DNA of 64,000 nt from Paucidesulfovibrio gracilis DSM 16080 (GCF_900167125.1 NZ_FUYC01000004.1:1-64000); one strand, 5' to 3'; shown: positions 54,491 through 63,974, numbered from the stretch's first letter. Notes: generated by a model from the sequence alone, not told the origin. Made by a program: numbers and translations.

Positions 54491-54563
54491 ACCGTTCCTC
54501 CGGAAAAAAGTTCCTTCGATAACGGAAAGCAATAATTATGCCTGTGGAAAGCAGAATGGTATG

Positions 54564-54596
54564 AAAAAAGGCGACGGAACAGGTTGTTCCGTCGCC
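54564..54596 (-). terminator. Terminator of the M23 peptidase gene
   Basis: On the minus strand, GGCGACGGAAC and GTTCCGTCGCC form an 11-bp stem followed by TTTTTT (from 54564-54569). It lies 30 bases past the M23 stop codon. Confidence 0.82.
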
Positions 54597-54625
54597 AGTG
54601 GAAGCGGAGCAGGGATTCGTTTCTA

Positions 54626-55951
54626 TTATTTTTCCAGGCGTGGGGTGATGTTGTTGCGGATCCAGGAAGGATCCCACCACTCACGAGGTTGTACGGGCAG
54701 CCCGGAGACAATGATGCCGAAGTGCAGGTGATCGCCCCCGGCCAGCCCCGTTACCCCGGAAAGTCCGACCACTTGTCCTTTTTTTACGGCGTCGCCTTTG
54801 GCCACATCCATGCGGCTCAAATGGGCGTACAGGCTCTGTAGCCCCAACCCATGGTCCACGATGACGCATTTCCCATAGATGCCCAGAAAATCAGCAAAGA
54901 CGACAGTGCCATTGTTCGCGGCTTCGATGGGGCTGTTTTGATGGTTGGCCAGGTCCACGCCCAAGTGCGTCTGATTGTCTACGGCCACACCTTCAAAATA
55001 GTAGTCGCGATTATCCCCGAATTTCGCGGTGGTAGCCCCAGGGGAGCGCGTAAAAACGCCTTCCCAGAGAGGCTCCGGGGAGGTATTCATCCCGATTTCC
55101 AAGAGTTGAGCGCGGTTTTGCCGGCGAAGCTCGTTGTTGATTTTAATGTAGCGCCCCAGGGGGTCGGTTTCCGGGTCGTCCGGGAACATGCGCTGGAATA
55201 AGGCACCTTTTCTGACAAGGAAGCTTTTGGGCAGGTTGAGCCGGTCCGAGCGGAACCGGCGTGCATTGGCGTGGTGCGGCAGATTGCGTTCCGAGATATT
55301 ACCGGCAAGATCCACTGCTCGCAGAATGGGGTTGAAATCGTCCGGTCCCATGTCCCAGGGCATTCCGAACAGGCAAAGGTAGGAGCCGTCCTCCTGGCGA
55401 TAGGCTGGAAATTCATGATCTCCGATGTGCAAGGCGCATTCGCGCAAGTCTTCGTCCACACCGAAGGCCACCAGTCCGCTGCCTCCCTGGCTGATGTTGT
55501 GTCGAGTACTGTGCAGCTCAATGCGTGGCGCCTTTGTGTCCAGCGTGAGGGTGACTTCGGCCTTGCGGGAGTGAGAGAACAGGAATAATCCTCCGTCATC
55601 GGCGCGAACCGAAATTTCAATCGGTCCTTCGGAGAGCGGTTGTCCGTTGAGCGGGATGATTTCTTCGTGTTTGTGCGTGGTGGATCCAAACGTCTTGTCC
55701 ACGCTCACACGGTCTCTGCCGTCCTGGGATATCCGAATATTCAGGCGCTTCAGGCCGACGCCCTCATCCAGCGCGGTAATGACGATTTGAGAATCCGCAT
55801 TCAGGAATCCTTGTTCCGGAGTGATGGTCAGGCTGGGGGGCGTGGTGTCGCGAAGGACATACCAGCCCGCAACGCACAGCAGGGCGGCTAGGAGGAGTAG
55901 AATAAAAATCCGTCCACCCTTACGGGCGGGTTTGCGATGCAGGGTGTTCAT
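54626..55951 (-). CDS. M23-family zinc metallopeptidase (LytM domain)
   Basis: A 441-residue membrane-anchored periplasmic protein. One N-terminal helix (IFILLLLAALLCVAGWYVL) is followed by two beta-rich, Ig-like regions (PPSLTITPEQGFLNADS; APRIELHSTRHNIS). The C-terminal LytM domain has the zinc ligands in THLGVDLA and GDHLHFGI and the catalytic His in SLYAHLSRMD. It should cleave peptidoglycan cross-links or activate amidases. A clear terminator follows. The start is the ATG at 55951. Confidence 0.92.
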   Translation of the reverse strand: MNTLHRKPARKGGRIFILLLLAALLCVAGWYVLRDTTPPSLTITPEQGFLNADSQIVITALDEGVGLKRLNIRISQDGRDRVSVDKTFGSTTHKHEEIIPLNGQPLSEGPIEISVRADDGGLFLFSHSRKAEVTLTLDTKAPRIELHSTRHNISQGGSGLVAFGVDEDLRECALHIGDHEFPAYRQEDGSYLCLFGMPWDMGPDDFNPILRAVDLAGNISERNLPHHANARRFRSDRLNLPKSFLVRKGALFQRMFPDDPETDPLGRYIKINNELRRQNRAQLLEIGMNTSPEPLWEGVFTRSPGATTAKFGDNRDYYFEGVAVDNQTHLGVDLANHQNSPIEAANNGTVVFADFLGIYGKCVIVDHGLGLQSLYAHLSRMDVAKGDAVKKGQVVGLSGVTGLAGGDHLHFGIIVSGLPVQPREWWDPSWIRNNITPRLEK

Positions 55952-56061
55952 GTTTGCTCCGTATAGGAAAGACTGAATTGACGATGCCGTAACGAAAAAA
56001 TGCCCCGTCCCACGAATTTAGGGGATTGGGGGAAAGACGCTGTAGCGATAGGTTGGCGGGA

Positions 56062-56490
56062 TCAGTCGGCGCTGTCAATAGCCTCAAGCAACTGAATGGT
56101 GAGTTTCAGAAAATCGGCTTCGGTAAGGATGCCCACAAGGCGTTGGTTGTCCACAACCGGCAGGCAGCCGTATTTGTGATTGAGCAGTACTTTGGCGGCT
56201 TCTTCCAGTCCTGCTTCCGGTGAAATGGACTGAAGGTCCGTGCGCATGATTTCCTGGATGGGAATGCCGGAGTCGATTTCCCGTTGGGTTTCCGGGTCTA
56301 CCTCGGCGAGATGCGAAATGGTTGCGGAAAGAAGGTCGCGATGCGTGATTAGTCCGATGAAGAGATTGTCGGAAGTGACGATGGGGATATGCCTGATGCG
56401 TTGCATCTGCATAAGCTCCCGGGCGCTGTAGAGCGTATCCGTCTGCCGGAGGGAAAAAACCGGGGAGGACATCAAATCCTTGACCTTCAT
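56062..56490 (-). CDS. CBS-domain pair protein
   Basis: A 142-residue protein made of two CBS domains. The first (about 1-60) has VKDLMSSPVFSLRQTDTLYS and HIPIVTSDNLFIGLITHRDL. The second (about 78-135) has GCLPVVDNQRLVGILTEADF. Such pairs bind adenine nucleotides, and small free-standing ones regulate partner proteins. AAAGGTGG precedes the ATG at 56490; the frame upstream to 56952 is only the antisense of pcm. It is transcribed away from pcm. Confidence 0.87.
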   Translation of the reverse strand: MKVKDLMSSPVFSLRQTDTLYSARELMQMQRIRHIPIVTSDNLFIGLITHRDLLSATISHLAEVDPETQREIDSGIPIQEIMRTDLQSISPEAGLEEAAKVLLNHKYGCLPVVDNQRLVGILTEADFLKLTIQLLEAIDSAD

Positions 56491-56655
56491 AGGAATACCA
56501 CCTTTAACCTTACTGTAATTATTGAATAAAACAATTTCATAAAATACCGATTTTGTCAATGCCATTTTACATTGCTCCGGTGTGTTGGTTGACTTGCCGG
56601 GTAAAATCTGGTCATGCATCCGCCTGGATAGGCGACAGCGTTGTTGGAGGGCGGA

Positions 56656-57300
56656 ATGCGCGTAGATCCGAAACGAATTCGGGAACGCATGGTGCGTGAC
56701 CAACTGGAGGCCCGGGGAGTTGATGACCCCGCGGTGCTCTCGGCCATGCGCGAGATTCCCCGGCATGTCTTTGTCGAGGAAGCGTTGGCGTCCAAGGCGT
56801 ATTCCGACTGTCCCCTGCCGATTGGTGAGCGTCAGACGATTTCTCAGCCTTACGTGGTGGGGGTGATGACCCAGACCCTCGCCGTGCAACCGGATATGAA
56901 GGTGCTGGAAATTGGCACCGGTTCGGGATATCAAACTACCGTCCTTGCCCATATGGGGGCCGATGTTTATACTGTGGAACGCATTAAGTCGTTGTTTTTT
57001 GCGGCTCGCCAGCGTTTCCTGGATATGCGGCTGTTCAGTGTGCGCTGCAAGCTTGACGACGGCACCATGGGCTGGCCTGAGGAGGCTCCTTTTGACAGGA
57101 TATTAGTGACTGCTGGAGGGCCGGAGGTGCCGGAGCCTTTAGTGGGCCAATTAGCGGAAGGTGGCCGTCTGGTTATTCCCGTGGGAACGGATCGAGGACG
57201 CCAAACCCTCGTACTCGTGGAAAAGATCAATGGCGAGGCGCACCGTAGCGACCTGGGCGAGGTCCGTTTTGTGGATCTCGTGGGACGTCACGGCTGGTAG
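56656..57300 (+). CDS. pcm: Protein-L-isoaspartate O-methyltransferase
   Basis: A 214-residue SAM-dependent repair methyltransferase for isoaspartyl residues. It has [36 protein letters not shown] and the SAM loop [28 protein letters not shown] precedes the ATG at 56656. It is followed 60 bases later by mrp. Length and motifs are normal. Confidence 0.94.
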   Translation: MRVDPKRIRERMVRDQLEARGVDDPAVLSAMREIPRHVFVEEALASKAYSDCPLPIGERQTISQPYVVGVMTQTLAVQPDMKVLEIGTGSGYQTTVLAHMGADVYTVERIKSLFFAARQRFLDMRLFSVRCKLDDGTMGWPEEAPFDRILVTAGGPEVPEPLVGQLAEGGRLVIPVGTDRGRQTLVLVEKINGEAHRSDLGEVRFVDLVGRHGW

Positions 57301-57360
57301 CGCCTCAGAGAAACGTATCAGGATAGCAATCCGCTTATAGGGCGGAGCAAGGAGAAGCAT

Positions 57361-58254
57361 ATGAGTTCATGTTCGTCCACCGGAGGGAGCTGTCCGTCCT
57401 CCGGAGCTGATGGTCCCAGTGCCAAACAACAGCTCCAGGACGGGTTGATTTCTTCCACCCTGGCGAAAATCAAGTATAAATTGTTCATTATGTCCGGCAA
57501 GGGCGGGGTCGGGAAAAGTTCCGTGTCCGTGAACCTGGCTGCGGCACTGGCCAGCAAAGGGTTCAAGGTCGGGCTGCTGGATGTGGACATCCATGGTCCC
57601 AGTGTTCCCACTCTGTTGGGCCTCAAGGGGCTGCTGGACGTGGACCGCGGGTCGCTGATCAAGCCCAAGGAATATTCTGAGAATCTGCATGTGGTTTCCA
57701 TGGAATCCTTGCTTAAAGATCCAGACCAGGCCGTGCTCTGGCGTGGTCCCATGAAAACGTCGGCCATTCGGCAGTTCGTCTCCGACGTGCAGTGGGGGGA
57801 TTTGGATTTTTTGGTGGTGGACTCGCCCCCGGGTACGGGTGACGAACCCATGACCGTGCTTAAGACCATCCCGGAGGCGCTCTGTGTGGTGGTGACCACG
57901 CCGCAGGAAGTCTCGTTAGCCGATGTGCGTAAGTCCATCAACTTTTTACAGTATGCCAACGCCAACATCCTTGGTGTTGTGGAAAATATGAGTGGCTTGA
58001 TTTGTCCGCACTGTCGTGAACGGATTGATCTGTTCAAAAGCGGCGGTGGCAAGGCGTTGGCCGAAAAGTACGGACTGGACTTCCTCGGGGCCGTTCCCCT
58101 GGATCCCGCTACTGTCGTGGCGGGGGACATCGGAACCCCCGTGGTCTTGCTTGACGAGGATTCTCCGGCAAAGAGCGCTTTGATGGACGTGGGGGACCGC
58201 GTTGCCGAAGCTGCGTTCAAGAGTCTGGAGGCCGCCAGTTCGGTGCACGGTTAG
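57361..58254 (+). CDS. mrp: Mrp/NBP35-family iron-sulfur carrier ATPase
   Basis: A 297-residue P-loop ATPase that assembles or carries Fe-S clusters. The deviant Walker A is MSGKGGVGKSSVSVNLA (about 44-60), with VDSPPGTGDEPMTVL later. A CPHC pair near residue 217 binds the bridging cluster. The N-terminal extension has two further cysteines (SSCSSTGGSCPS) but not the full four-cysteine ferredoxin motif of NBP35. AAGGAGAAGC precedes the ATG. Followed by a 389-base gap with a possible short ORF. Confidence 0.93.
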   Translation: MSSCSSTGGSCPSSGADGPSAKQQLQDGLISSTLAKIKYKLFIMSGKGGVGKSSVSVNLAAALASKGFKVGLLDVDIHGPSVPTLLGLKGLLDVDRGSLIKPKEYSENLHVVSMESLLKDPDQAVLWRGPMKTSAIRQFVSDVQWGDLDFLVVDSPPGTGDEPMTVLKTIPEALCVVVTTPQEVSLADVRKSINFLQYANANILGVVENMSGLICPHCRERIDLFKSGGGKALAEKYGLDFLGAVPLDPATVVAGDIGTPVVLLDEDSPAKSALMDVGDRVAEAAFKSLEAASSVHG

Positions 58255-58411
58255 ATGTCGCCTGAGACGATAAAAGAGCAGGTTGGTTAAAAGATGGTGC
58301 GCCGCAGCATGCGAAAACGATTCAGGGTAATGCGTGGACGTTGCGCAAACGGACCGTTTTGAAGTGTTGCTGTGGGCCACTGTTTTGCCATAGCCTGTGA
58401 GGAGACCGCTC

Positions 58412-58660
58412 ATGCTGCAGTGCTTCGAGGGTGGATTCGCCCTTGAAGCCGCGGCATGCAATGGGCCATTTCTCCGGTACAGCCCGCAGGGACGTTCCCC
58501 TTGGGAGCTGGTTTGTTGCACCATGTCGTTGGATCAATGCATGATCCGGCGCGGTTCGGGTTATTCATGTCCTGCTGCGGATGCCGGGAACCACGAGTTC
58601 CCCCAGTGGGTGGAAAACGGCGCGTACCTAAGGAGCCTCGCGGATGTTCAATTTGCCTAA
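58412..58660 (+). CDS. Possible short ORF coupled to pgsA
   Basis: An 82-residue frame in the 389-base gap between mrp and pgsA, starting MLQCFEGGFALEAAACNGPF. The ATG at 58412 follows GAGGAGACCGCTC, a strong ribosome site, and the stop overlaps the pgsA start by 17 bases, as in coupled genes. It has several cysteines but no recognised domain, and composition is not clearly protein-like. The rest of the gap (58255-58411) shows only a 22-codon Arg-rich frame at 58294 of doubtful meaning. Confidence 0.3.
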   Translation: MLQCFEGGFALEAAACNGPFLRYSPQGRSPWELVCCTMSLDQCMIRRGSGYSCPAADAGNHEFPQWVENGAYLRSLADVQFA

Positions 58661-59210
58661 TTCGCTGACATTGGCCCGAGTGGGGGCTGTCCCGCTGATC
58701 ATCCTTCTGATGTACTTTCCGGGAGCATTTACGGCATGGCTTGCCACTCTTGTTTTTGTGGCGGCATGCATCACGGACATGCTGGACGGTATGCTGGCCA
58801 GGCGCCGCAGTCAGGTTACAAGCATGGGAAAGTTTTTGGATCCCCTGGCGGACAAGCTGCTGATTTGTTCCGTGCTGGTTATGCTCGTACACCAGGGGCG
58901 GGCACCGGCCTGGGTGGTGATCTTGATCCTCGGCCGCGAATTGGCGGTCACCGGGATGCGTGCCATCGCTGCGGAGCGGGGATTGGTTGTTGCCGCAGAC
59001 AATTTCGGCAAGCTCAAAACCGTGTTGCAAATCGTGGCGTTGGTTCCTCTGATTTTTGGTCGGGAACTATTGGGCTTGGACCTTCCGTCCATCGGAACAT
59101 TCTTGCTGTACGCGGCATTGGTGCTCACAGTCTTTTCCGGCGGGAACTACCTGTACAACTTCTATGTAAACCTGTTACATGATCAGGGAAAGGAAGACGA
59201 AAGCGTCTGA
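58644..59210 (+). CDS. pgsA: CDP-diacylglycerol-glycerol-3-phosphate 3-phosphatidyltransferase
   Basis: A 188-residue inner-membrane enzyme for phosphatidylglycerol synthesis. The CDP-alcohol phosphotransferase motif D-x2-D-G-x2-A-R is seen in DMLDGMLARRRSQ, continuing to GKFLDPLADK. About five membrane helices follow the motif. AAGGAG precedes the ATG. It heads a run with the 86-residue protein, ftsB and the TPR gene. Confidence 0.93.
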   Translation: MFNLPNSLTLARVGAVPLIILLMYFPGAFTAWLATLVFVAACITDMLDGMLARRRSQVTSMGKFLDPLADKLLICSVLVMLVHQGRAPAWVVILILGRELAVTGMRAIAAERGLVVAADNFGKLKTVLQIVALVPLIFGRELLGLDLPSIGTFLLYAALVLTVFSGGNYLYNFYVNLLHDQGKEDESV

Positions 59211-59242
59211 TTCGGAGAGAAGCTCACGCAGGAGGCCTTGCC

Positions 59243-59503
59243 GTGAACCGCGTAGTCCGCATCACCAACTGCCTGAAGACCATTCTTGAGCTGGAGCCCG
59301 AGCTGCGGAAGCTTGATCTCGGCGGGAACCTGCTGGACGAATTTGATTTCTTGAAAAGCTTTCTAGAAAAAGTCGAGCATTTGAACCTTTCCGAAGAAGA
59401 GGTGGAGCGGATCGAACGGGCGACAGCCCGTTTTCTCGGGGAGCTTCGGTTGCCCTTTTCGCAACGCATGGAGAACCGCCCCGACTCGGATCGTCTCCAG
59501 TGA
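59243..59503 (+). CDS. Small protein of unknown function between pgsA and ftsB
   Basis: An 86-residue, acidic and helical protein starting (GTG) MNRVVRITNCLKTILELEPEL and containing FLEKVEHLNLSEEEVERIER. GCAGGAGGCC precedes the GTG. It ends six bases before ftsB and so is very likely co-transcribed. There is no membrane segment. The family is not recognised; a cell-division or envelope link is suggested only by the neighbours. Confidence 0.72.
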   Translation: MNRVVRITNCLKTILELEPELRKLDLGGNLLDEFDFLKSFLEKVEHLNLSEEEVERIERATARFLGELRLPFSQRMENRPDSDRLQ

Positions 59504-59509
59504 GGTGGC

Positions 59510-59830
59510 ATGTTTGGACGTCGGGTCATTGTGGGATTGCTTGTGCTGCTGAACGCCTATCTTCTCCTCGGTTTGATATGGGGAGAACGGGGCGTTGTAT
59601 CGTATTGGGATCTGAAGAGCCGCTACCAGCTTCTCCGTTCCGAAGTGCAGAACCTGGAGACCCATAGCCGGGATTTGAGTCGTGATATCCTGCGGCTTGA
59701 ATCCGATGCGGATTACCAGGAACGTATGATTCGGGAGCGAATGAACTATGTTCGCGATTCCGAAATTCTTTATGTGTTCCCGGAGAGTGAAACCAAGCCT
59801 GGAGACGGTCTGGATGCAGCAAAAAATTGA
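59510..59830 (+). CDS. ftsB: FtsB/DivIC-family septum protein
   Basis: A 106-residue single-pass protein. The membrane helix is VIVGLLVLLNAYLLLGLIW (about 6-24), followed by a coiled coil (YQLLRSEVQNLETHSRDL) and the C-terminal ESDADYQERMIRERMNYVRDSE typical of septum initiators. It links FtsL and FtsQ in the divisome. The stop overlaps the following TPR gene by 17 bases. Confidence 0.88.
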   Translation: MFGRRVIVGLLVLLNAYLLLGLIWGERGVVSYWDLKSRYQLLRSEVQNLETHSRDLSRDILRLESDADYQERMIRERMNYVRDSEILYVFPESETKPGDGLDAAKN

Positions 59831-60647
59831 GTGGTTCCAAGAGGTTCTCAGTCTTGAACCCGGTTCGCGGGTGTTTTTCCCACTGGCGAAGCTTTTTGTG
59901 CAGGTCGGAGACCGGGAAAACGCTGTCGTTACATTGACAACAGGGTTGGAGCGGCATCCGGAATACCTGGAAGCCCGGATTTTGTTGGTTCAGGTGCTCT
60001 CCGATCTGGAGCGAACCGAGGAGGCTTTGGAACACGCCTCCCGTATAGTGGACGCGCTGAGCGCCTATCCCGCGTTTTGGAAGATATGGGCCCAGGGGCA
60101 GTCCGACGAAAAACGGGACTTCGGTGTGTTTCTCATGTTGGTTGCTTCCTGGCTACAGGGACGTCCGGTTCATTGGACCGACATCATGCTGGAAGGCGTT
60201 AACTCGCTTTCCGAGCGTCTTGTCGGGCCGTTGCCTCAATCCAAGCCGCAGGCGGAGCCGAAGGCGTCCACTCCAGGCGAATCCTCTTCGGATTCCATGT
60301 TTCCGTCTTTTGAAGAAGAAGGACTGCAACGGAGCGTTCCAGCGGCTGGCGGCCTTCGGACCAGAACAATGGCGGATTTGCTGGCTGCTCAGGGTGACTA
60401 CCAGGGCGCTTTGGACATTTTTCAAGATTTGTTGGGTCGCGCCGAGGGGGACGAGCGTGAATTGTTGATGCGTCGCGTGCAGGCGATGGAGGCGGAGTTG
60501 ACGCACCAGCAAACCGCTCCGCCGGCGGAAGACGCTGTTGAAGAGGACGTTTTCAGTCAGCATGCCAAGAATCGTTTGATCGGTGCCTTGGAAACGCTTG
60601 CAGCCAGGTTTGAGGCCAGGGTGCGGCATGATGACGCGGGACAGTGA
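59814..60647 (+). CDS. TPR-repeat protein
   Basis: A 277-residue soluble protein. Residues 1-75 contain TPR-like helices (WFQEVLSLEPGSRVFFPLAKL, EYLEARILLVQVLSDLERTE), and 180-230 another (ADLLAAQGDYQGALDIFQDLL). A Pro/Ser-rich linker lies between. The ATG at 59814 has GGAGACGG upstream and overlaps ftsB. It may scaffold the division or envelope complex encoded beside it. No family name can be given. Confidence 0.78.
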   Translation: MQQKIEWFQEVLSLEPGSRVFFPLAKLFVQVGDRENAVVTLTTGLERHPEYLEARILLVQVLSDLERTEEALEHASRIVDALSAYPAFWKIWAQGQSDEKRDFGVFLMLVASWLQGRPVHWTDIMLEGVNSLSERLVGPLPQSKPQAEPKASTPGESSSDSMFPSFEEEGLQRSVPAAGGLRTRTMADLLAAQGDYQGALDIFQDLLGRAEGDERELLMRRVQAMEAELTHQQTAPPAEDAVEEDVFSQHAKNRLIGALETLAARFEARVRHDDAGQ

Positions 60648-60808
60648 TTGTCTGCGGATGGTTCCTGGTGCCTTGTTGTACGATCTTTTTTTTGTCGTGA
60701 TTTGAACTATACCGGACGTGCCGGAAAATATTTTTTTGAGCATTGGAGAACCAGTTTCCCCCGAGATGCCTGTCGTTTTCACGATGGAGCATATCGGGAG
60801 TTGAGTCC

Positions 60809-61657
60809 TTGCCAAAAGAATCTTCCTGGCGGGTTCGTCAACTCTTGTCGAGGCGGTTGGAATTGAGCCTGAGATATCTTTTCGCAGTATTGCTTGCGGT
60901 GATGCTTGTATCCGCCTGCTCTACGTTGCAGGACAGTTGGGAAGGCACCAAAGAGATGGCCCAGGGGGTGGGGGAATTCGTGAACCCTGACCCGGAGGTC
61001 GATTTCAATGCCTATGAATTCGAAAATCCTAATCAGGAAAAACTTGCCCGGCTGATGACGCCGGTGGACGGTCCGCTCAAATCCTTGATCCGCTATGTGT
61101 CGGACCGGGATTCCTACCCTGATGAAAAGTGGATCGACCTGCTGTTTCTTCGCTATCCATGGATTCATAGCCTGATCGTGGTGAATGAAGAGGGGTGGAT
61201 GCTCGACCGTCTTCCGGACGCCCCGTTGAAGCGCATTACCGAGCCGTTGGTTTATGAAGCCAACTGGCGGGAAACCTTTCTTCAAACCGTCGTGGACTAT
61301 CCAGAATTGGGACCGGAGCTGTACATCGGTACACCGTTTTTCAAGGATGCCGATTTTGCGGGCCTGATATTGGTCAGTGTGGATCCGCGTACACTGCTTG
61401 ATTTTTGTCCCAAACCCGAGGAGTTGGTCATGCTGCAACCGGGCGGAGCCGCCTGGAGCATGAATCGTGACCGGGAATTGGCTCCCCTGGAGGCATTACC
61501 CTGGGATGAAATCCTGGAGGACGACGTTCTCGGCACCGTGGATGCTGATGGGCAATGCTATACATGGCTGGTCCGCTATGTGGGGAGTGATCCCTATGTC
61601 TACGCAACGCCGTGTTCGGATGCCGAAGCCCGGGACAGCGGATGGCTGCCTTTCTGA
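60809..61657 (+). CDS. Lipoprotein with PDC/Cache-like sensory fold
   Basis: A 282-residue protein. The signal has a basic n-region (RVRQLLSRRLELSLRY), a hydrophobic core (LFAVLLAVMLVSA) and lipobox VSAC, so it should be lipidated and exported. The mature part has SLIVVNEEGWMLDRLPD and GLILVSVDPRTLLDF, resembling PDC/Cache sensor strands. No ATG fits. A TTG at 60809 with CGGGAG is chosen; TTG at 60863 with GAGGCGG is a rival, but would leave too short an n-region. The 161 bases before it show no gene. Confidence 0.7.
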   Translation: MPKESSWRVRQLLSRRLELSLRYLFAVLLAVMLVSACSTLQDSWEGTKEMAQGVGEFVNPDPEVDFNAYEFENPNQEKLARLMTPVDGPLKSLIRYVSDRDSYPDEKWIDLLFLRYPWIHSLIVVNEEGWMLDRLPDAPLKRITEPLVYEANWRETFLQTVVDYPELGPELYIGTPFFKDADFAGLILVSVDPRTLLDFCPKPEELVMLQPGGAAWSMNRDRELAPLEALPWDEILEDDVLGTVDADGQCYTWLVRYVGSDPYVYATPCSDAEARDSGWLPF

Positions 61658-61730
61658 GGTTGGACTTCCCGGCAGAATGCGCTAAGGTATCGGGTCGTTT
61701 GAATGAATCATAACTTTTTTGGAGGCTGAA

Positions 61731-62738
61731 GTGCCGCAACAGATCACCGTTACGGAACACCTGTTGTACAGTCAGTCCCAGGTCAAGGCTACGGGCCGTT
61801 TCACATTGTTGCTGAACGAGTTGATCATGTCCGCAAAGATCATCTCCCGCGAGGTGAACAAGGCCGGGCTTGTGGACGTGCTGGGCTTTACGGGCGATGT
61901 CAACGTACAGGGCGAAAAGGTCAAGAAGCTGGATGAGTATGCCAACAGCATCTTGATCCATCGACTTTCCAAAGCCGGGGTGCTTTGTGCCATGGCTTCG
62001 GAAGAAAATGCCGACATCATCAACATCCCCCGAGGCTACCCAACGGGCGAGTATATTCTTATTTTCGATCCTTTGGACGGTTCGTCCAACATTGATGTGA
62101 ATGTCAATATTGGGACTATCTTTTCCATTTTCCGGCGTCGAAGTCCCGCTGACACCGAAGTCATGCATAGTGATGTGTTGCAGAAGGGGGACGAGCAGGT
62201 CGCGGCCGGGTATATCATGTACGGATCCTCTACCATGCTGGTGCTCACCACGGGAGAGGGGGTTCACGGGTTTACCCTGGATCCGGGCGTGGGAGAGTTT
62301 TTACTTTCACATCCGAATATCCGCATTCCGGAACAGGGCAAGATTTATTCCGTGAATGAAGGATATCAGATGTACTGGGACGAACCGACGAAGGAAGTCC
62401 TTCGGTATTTCAAGGGGACGGACAACGCCATCAAGCGGCCGTTCAGTCTACGGTACATAGGATCTTTGGTGGCGGATTTCCATCGAAATTTGATTTATGG
62501 CGGAGTATTCATGTATCCCGCCGACCATCGGGATCCGGCCAAGCCGCGGGGAAAGCTCCGACTGATGTGCGAAGCCAGCCCCATGGCTATGATCGCGGAA
62601 CAGGCCGGCGGGCTGGCCGTGGATGGCCGACGACGTATTCTGGACATTGAGCCGGATCATTTGCATCAACGGGTGCCATTGTTCATCGGCTCCCGCAACG
62701 ACGTTCAGAAGATTTTGGACGTGTACGCCCAGTCCTGA
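61731..62738 (+). CDS. fbp: Fructose-1,6-bisphosphatase, class I
   Basis: A 335-residue gluconeogenic phosphatase. It has the metal-site [32 protein letters not shown] and a C-terminal [18 protein letters not shown]. The GTG at 61731 has TTTTGGAGGCTGAA upstream; a TTG at 61719 would overlap that site. tsaD follows after 13 bases, so the two are co-transcribed. Length is usual. Confidence 0.94.
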   Translation: MPQQITVTEHLLYSQSQVKATGRFTLLLNELIMSAKIISREVNKAGLVDVLGFTGDVNVQGEKVKKLDEYANSILIHRLSKAGVLCAMASEENADIINIPRGYPTGEYILIFDPLDGSSNIDVNVNIGTIFSIFRRRSPADTEVMHSDVLQKGDEQVAAGYIMYGSSTMLVLTTGEGVHGFTLDPGVGEFLLSHPNIRIPEQGKIYSVNEGYQMYWDEPTKEVLRYFKGTDNAIKRPFSLRYIGSLVADFHRNLIYGGVFMYPADHRDPAKPRGKLRLMCEASPMAMIAEQAGGLAVDGRRRILDIEPDHLHQRVPLFIGSRNDVQKILDVYAQS

Positions 62739-62751
62739 ACGGACATCTGTC

Positions 62752-63819
62752 ATGCTTTGTCTTGGAATTGAATCCTCATGTGATGAAACCGCTGTTGCGT
62801 TGGTGCGTGACGGCCGGTTGCTGGGCCAACGGCTGGCGTCCCAGGTGGATGTCCATGCCTTGTTCGGTGGCGTGGTTCCGGAAATCGCATCTCGAGAGCA
62901 TCTGCGTGTATTGCCCGGATTGTATCGCGCATTGCTCCGGGATACCGGGATTGCCGCAGAGGAAATTTCCTGCGTGGCCGTGTCGAGGGGACCGGGGTTG
63001 CTGGGAGCGCTTTTGATCGGCCTCTCGTTCGCCAAAGGGTTGGCGTTGTCCCTGGGTGTGCCCTTGGTGGGAGTGAATCATCTGCATGCGCACCTGCTGG
63101 CCGCAGGGTTGGAGCGCGATGTTCCGTTTCCCGCTTTGGGGCTTTTGGTCTCGGGGGGGCATACGCAAACCTACGCAGTACGGGGCGACGACGATTTTCG
63201 ACTGCTGGGGCGTACACTGGACGACGCCGCTGGGGAAGCCTTCGACAAAGCGGCAAAACGGATGAATTTTCCGTATCCCGGGGGCAAGCTCCTGGACGAG
63301 CTTGGCCGTGAGGGCGAAGCCGACATTGCCATGTTTCCCCGAGCCTACATTGATAACGACAATCTTGATTTCAGCTTTAGCGGACTCAAGACGGCCATGG
63401 TCAACCATGTAAACGCCCATCCGCACTTGGCATTGCCATGTCTTGGCGGACTGGAGGATATTTCTTCGGATGTCCGCAAGGAATTGGCAGTCGTTTGCGC
63501 TTCGTTTAATTGGAGCATTGCCGAAACCTTACGGATTAAGACAGAACGTGCTTTGCGTCGTGTGCCGGATGCCCGTGCTCTTATTGTGGCAGGCGGAGTG
63601 GCGGCCAATTCCATGCTTCGGCGTGTAATGGGCGACTTGGCTCACCGGCGTGGTGTGGAACTCGTTTTACCGTCCCTCGACCTGTGTACGGATAATGCCG
63701 CCATGGTTGCCTGTGCCGGGGAGCGTTTGGCCAAGGCCGGTCGGTTTCACGGGCTGGATCTGGAAGCTGTGCCGCGCGGCAGGAAGGTTCCCCTGGACTG
63801 GCTTTCCGCGCCTGCGTAA
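62752..63819 (+). CDS. tsaD: tRNA N6-adenosine threonylcarbamoyltransferase
   Basis: A 355-residue enzyme adding threonylcarbamoyl to A37 of ANN-decoding tRNAs. The ASKHA start is LGIESSCDETAVALVRDG. The metal site HLHAH is in VNHLHAHLLAAG. Other blocks are LLVSGGHTQTYAV, FDKAAKRMNFPYPGG and VAGGVAANSMLRR. The ATG at 62752 is chosen; the upstream frame runs through fbp. All landmarks are intact. Confidence 0.95.
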   Translation: MLCLGIESSCDETAVALVRDGRLLGQRLASQVDVHALFGGVVPEIASREHLRVLPGLYRALLRDTGIAAEEISCVAVSRGPGLLGALLIGLSFAKGLALSLGVPLVGVNHLHAHLLAAGLERDVPFPALGLLVSGGHTQTYAVRGDDDFRLLGRTLDDAAGEAFDKAAKRMNFPYPGGKLLDELGREGEADIAMFPRAYIDNDNLDFSFSGLKTAMVNHVNAHPHLALPCLGGLEDISSDVRKELAVVCASFNWSIAETLRIKTERALRRVPDARALIVAGGVAANSMLRRVMGDLAHRRGVELVLPSLDLCTDNAAMVACAGERLAKAGRFHGLDLEAVPRGRKVPLDWLSAPA

Positions 63820-63854
63820 TTCGAGTTTCCGTAGGCTGTTCACGCCGATGCTTC

Positions 63855-63883
63855 TTGACAGTTTTCTGGGGCGGCACTAGTTT
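63855..63883 (+). promoter_or_regulatory. Promoter of the right-edge gene
   Basis: TTGACA at 63855-63860, a 17-base spacer and TAGTTT at 63878-63883. It is the only good -35 box in the 155-base gap after tsaD. A second TTGACA occurs at 63892, without a clear -10. Confidence 0.5.
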
Positions 63884-63974
63884 AAAAGATTGACAAGAAC
63901 GATTGAGCCACGCTGTTTGCTTTGGGTTCAATCAGGGTAATGACGAAGTTCATCCGAAAACAAAGGAGATTGAT

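Noticed and set aside
58294-58362. A 22-codon Arg-rich frame upstream of pgsA
   Set aside because: It is too short to judge, its ribosome site is weak and composition alone is not evidence.
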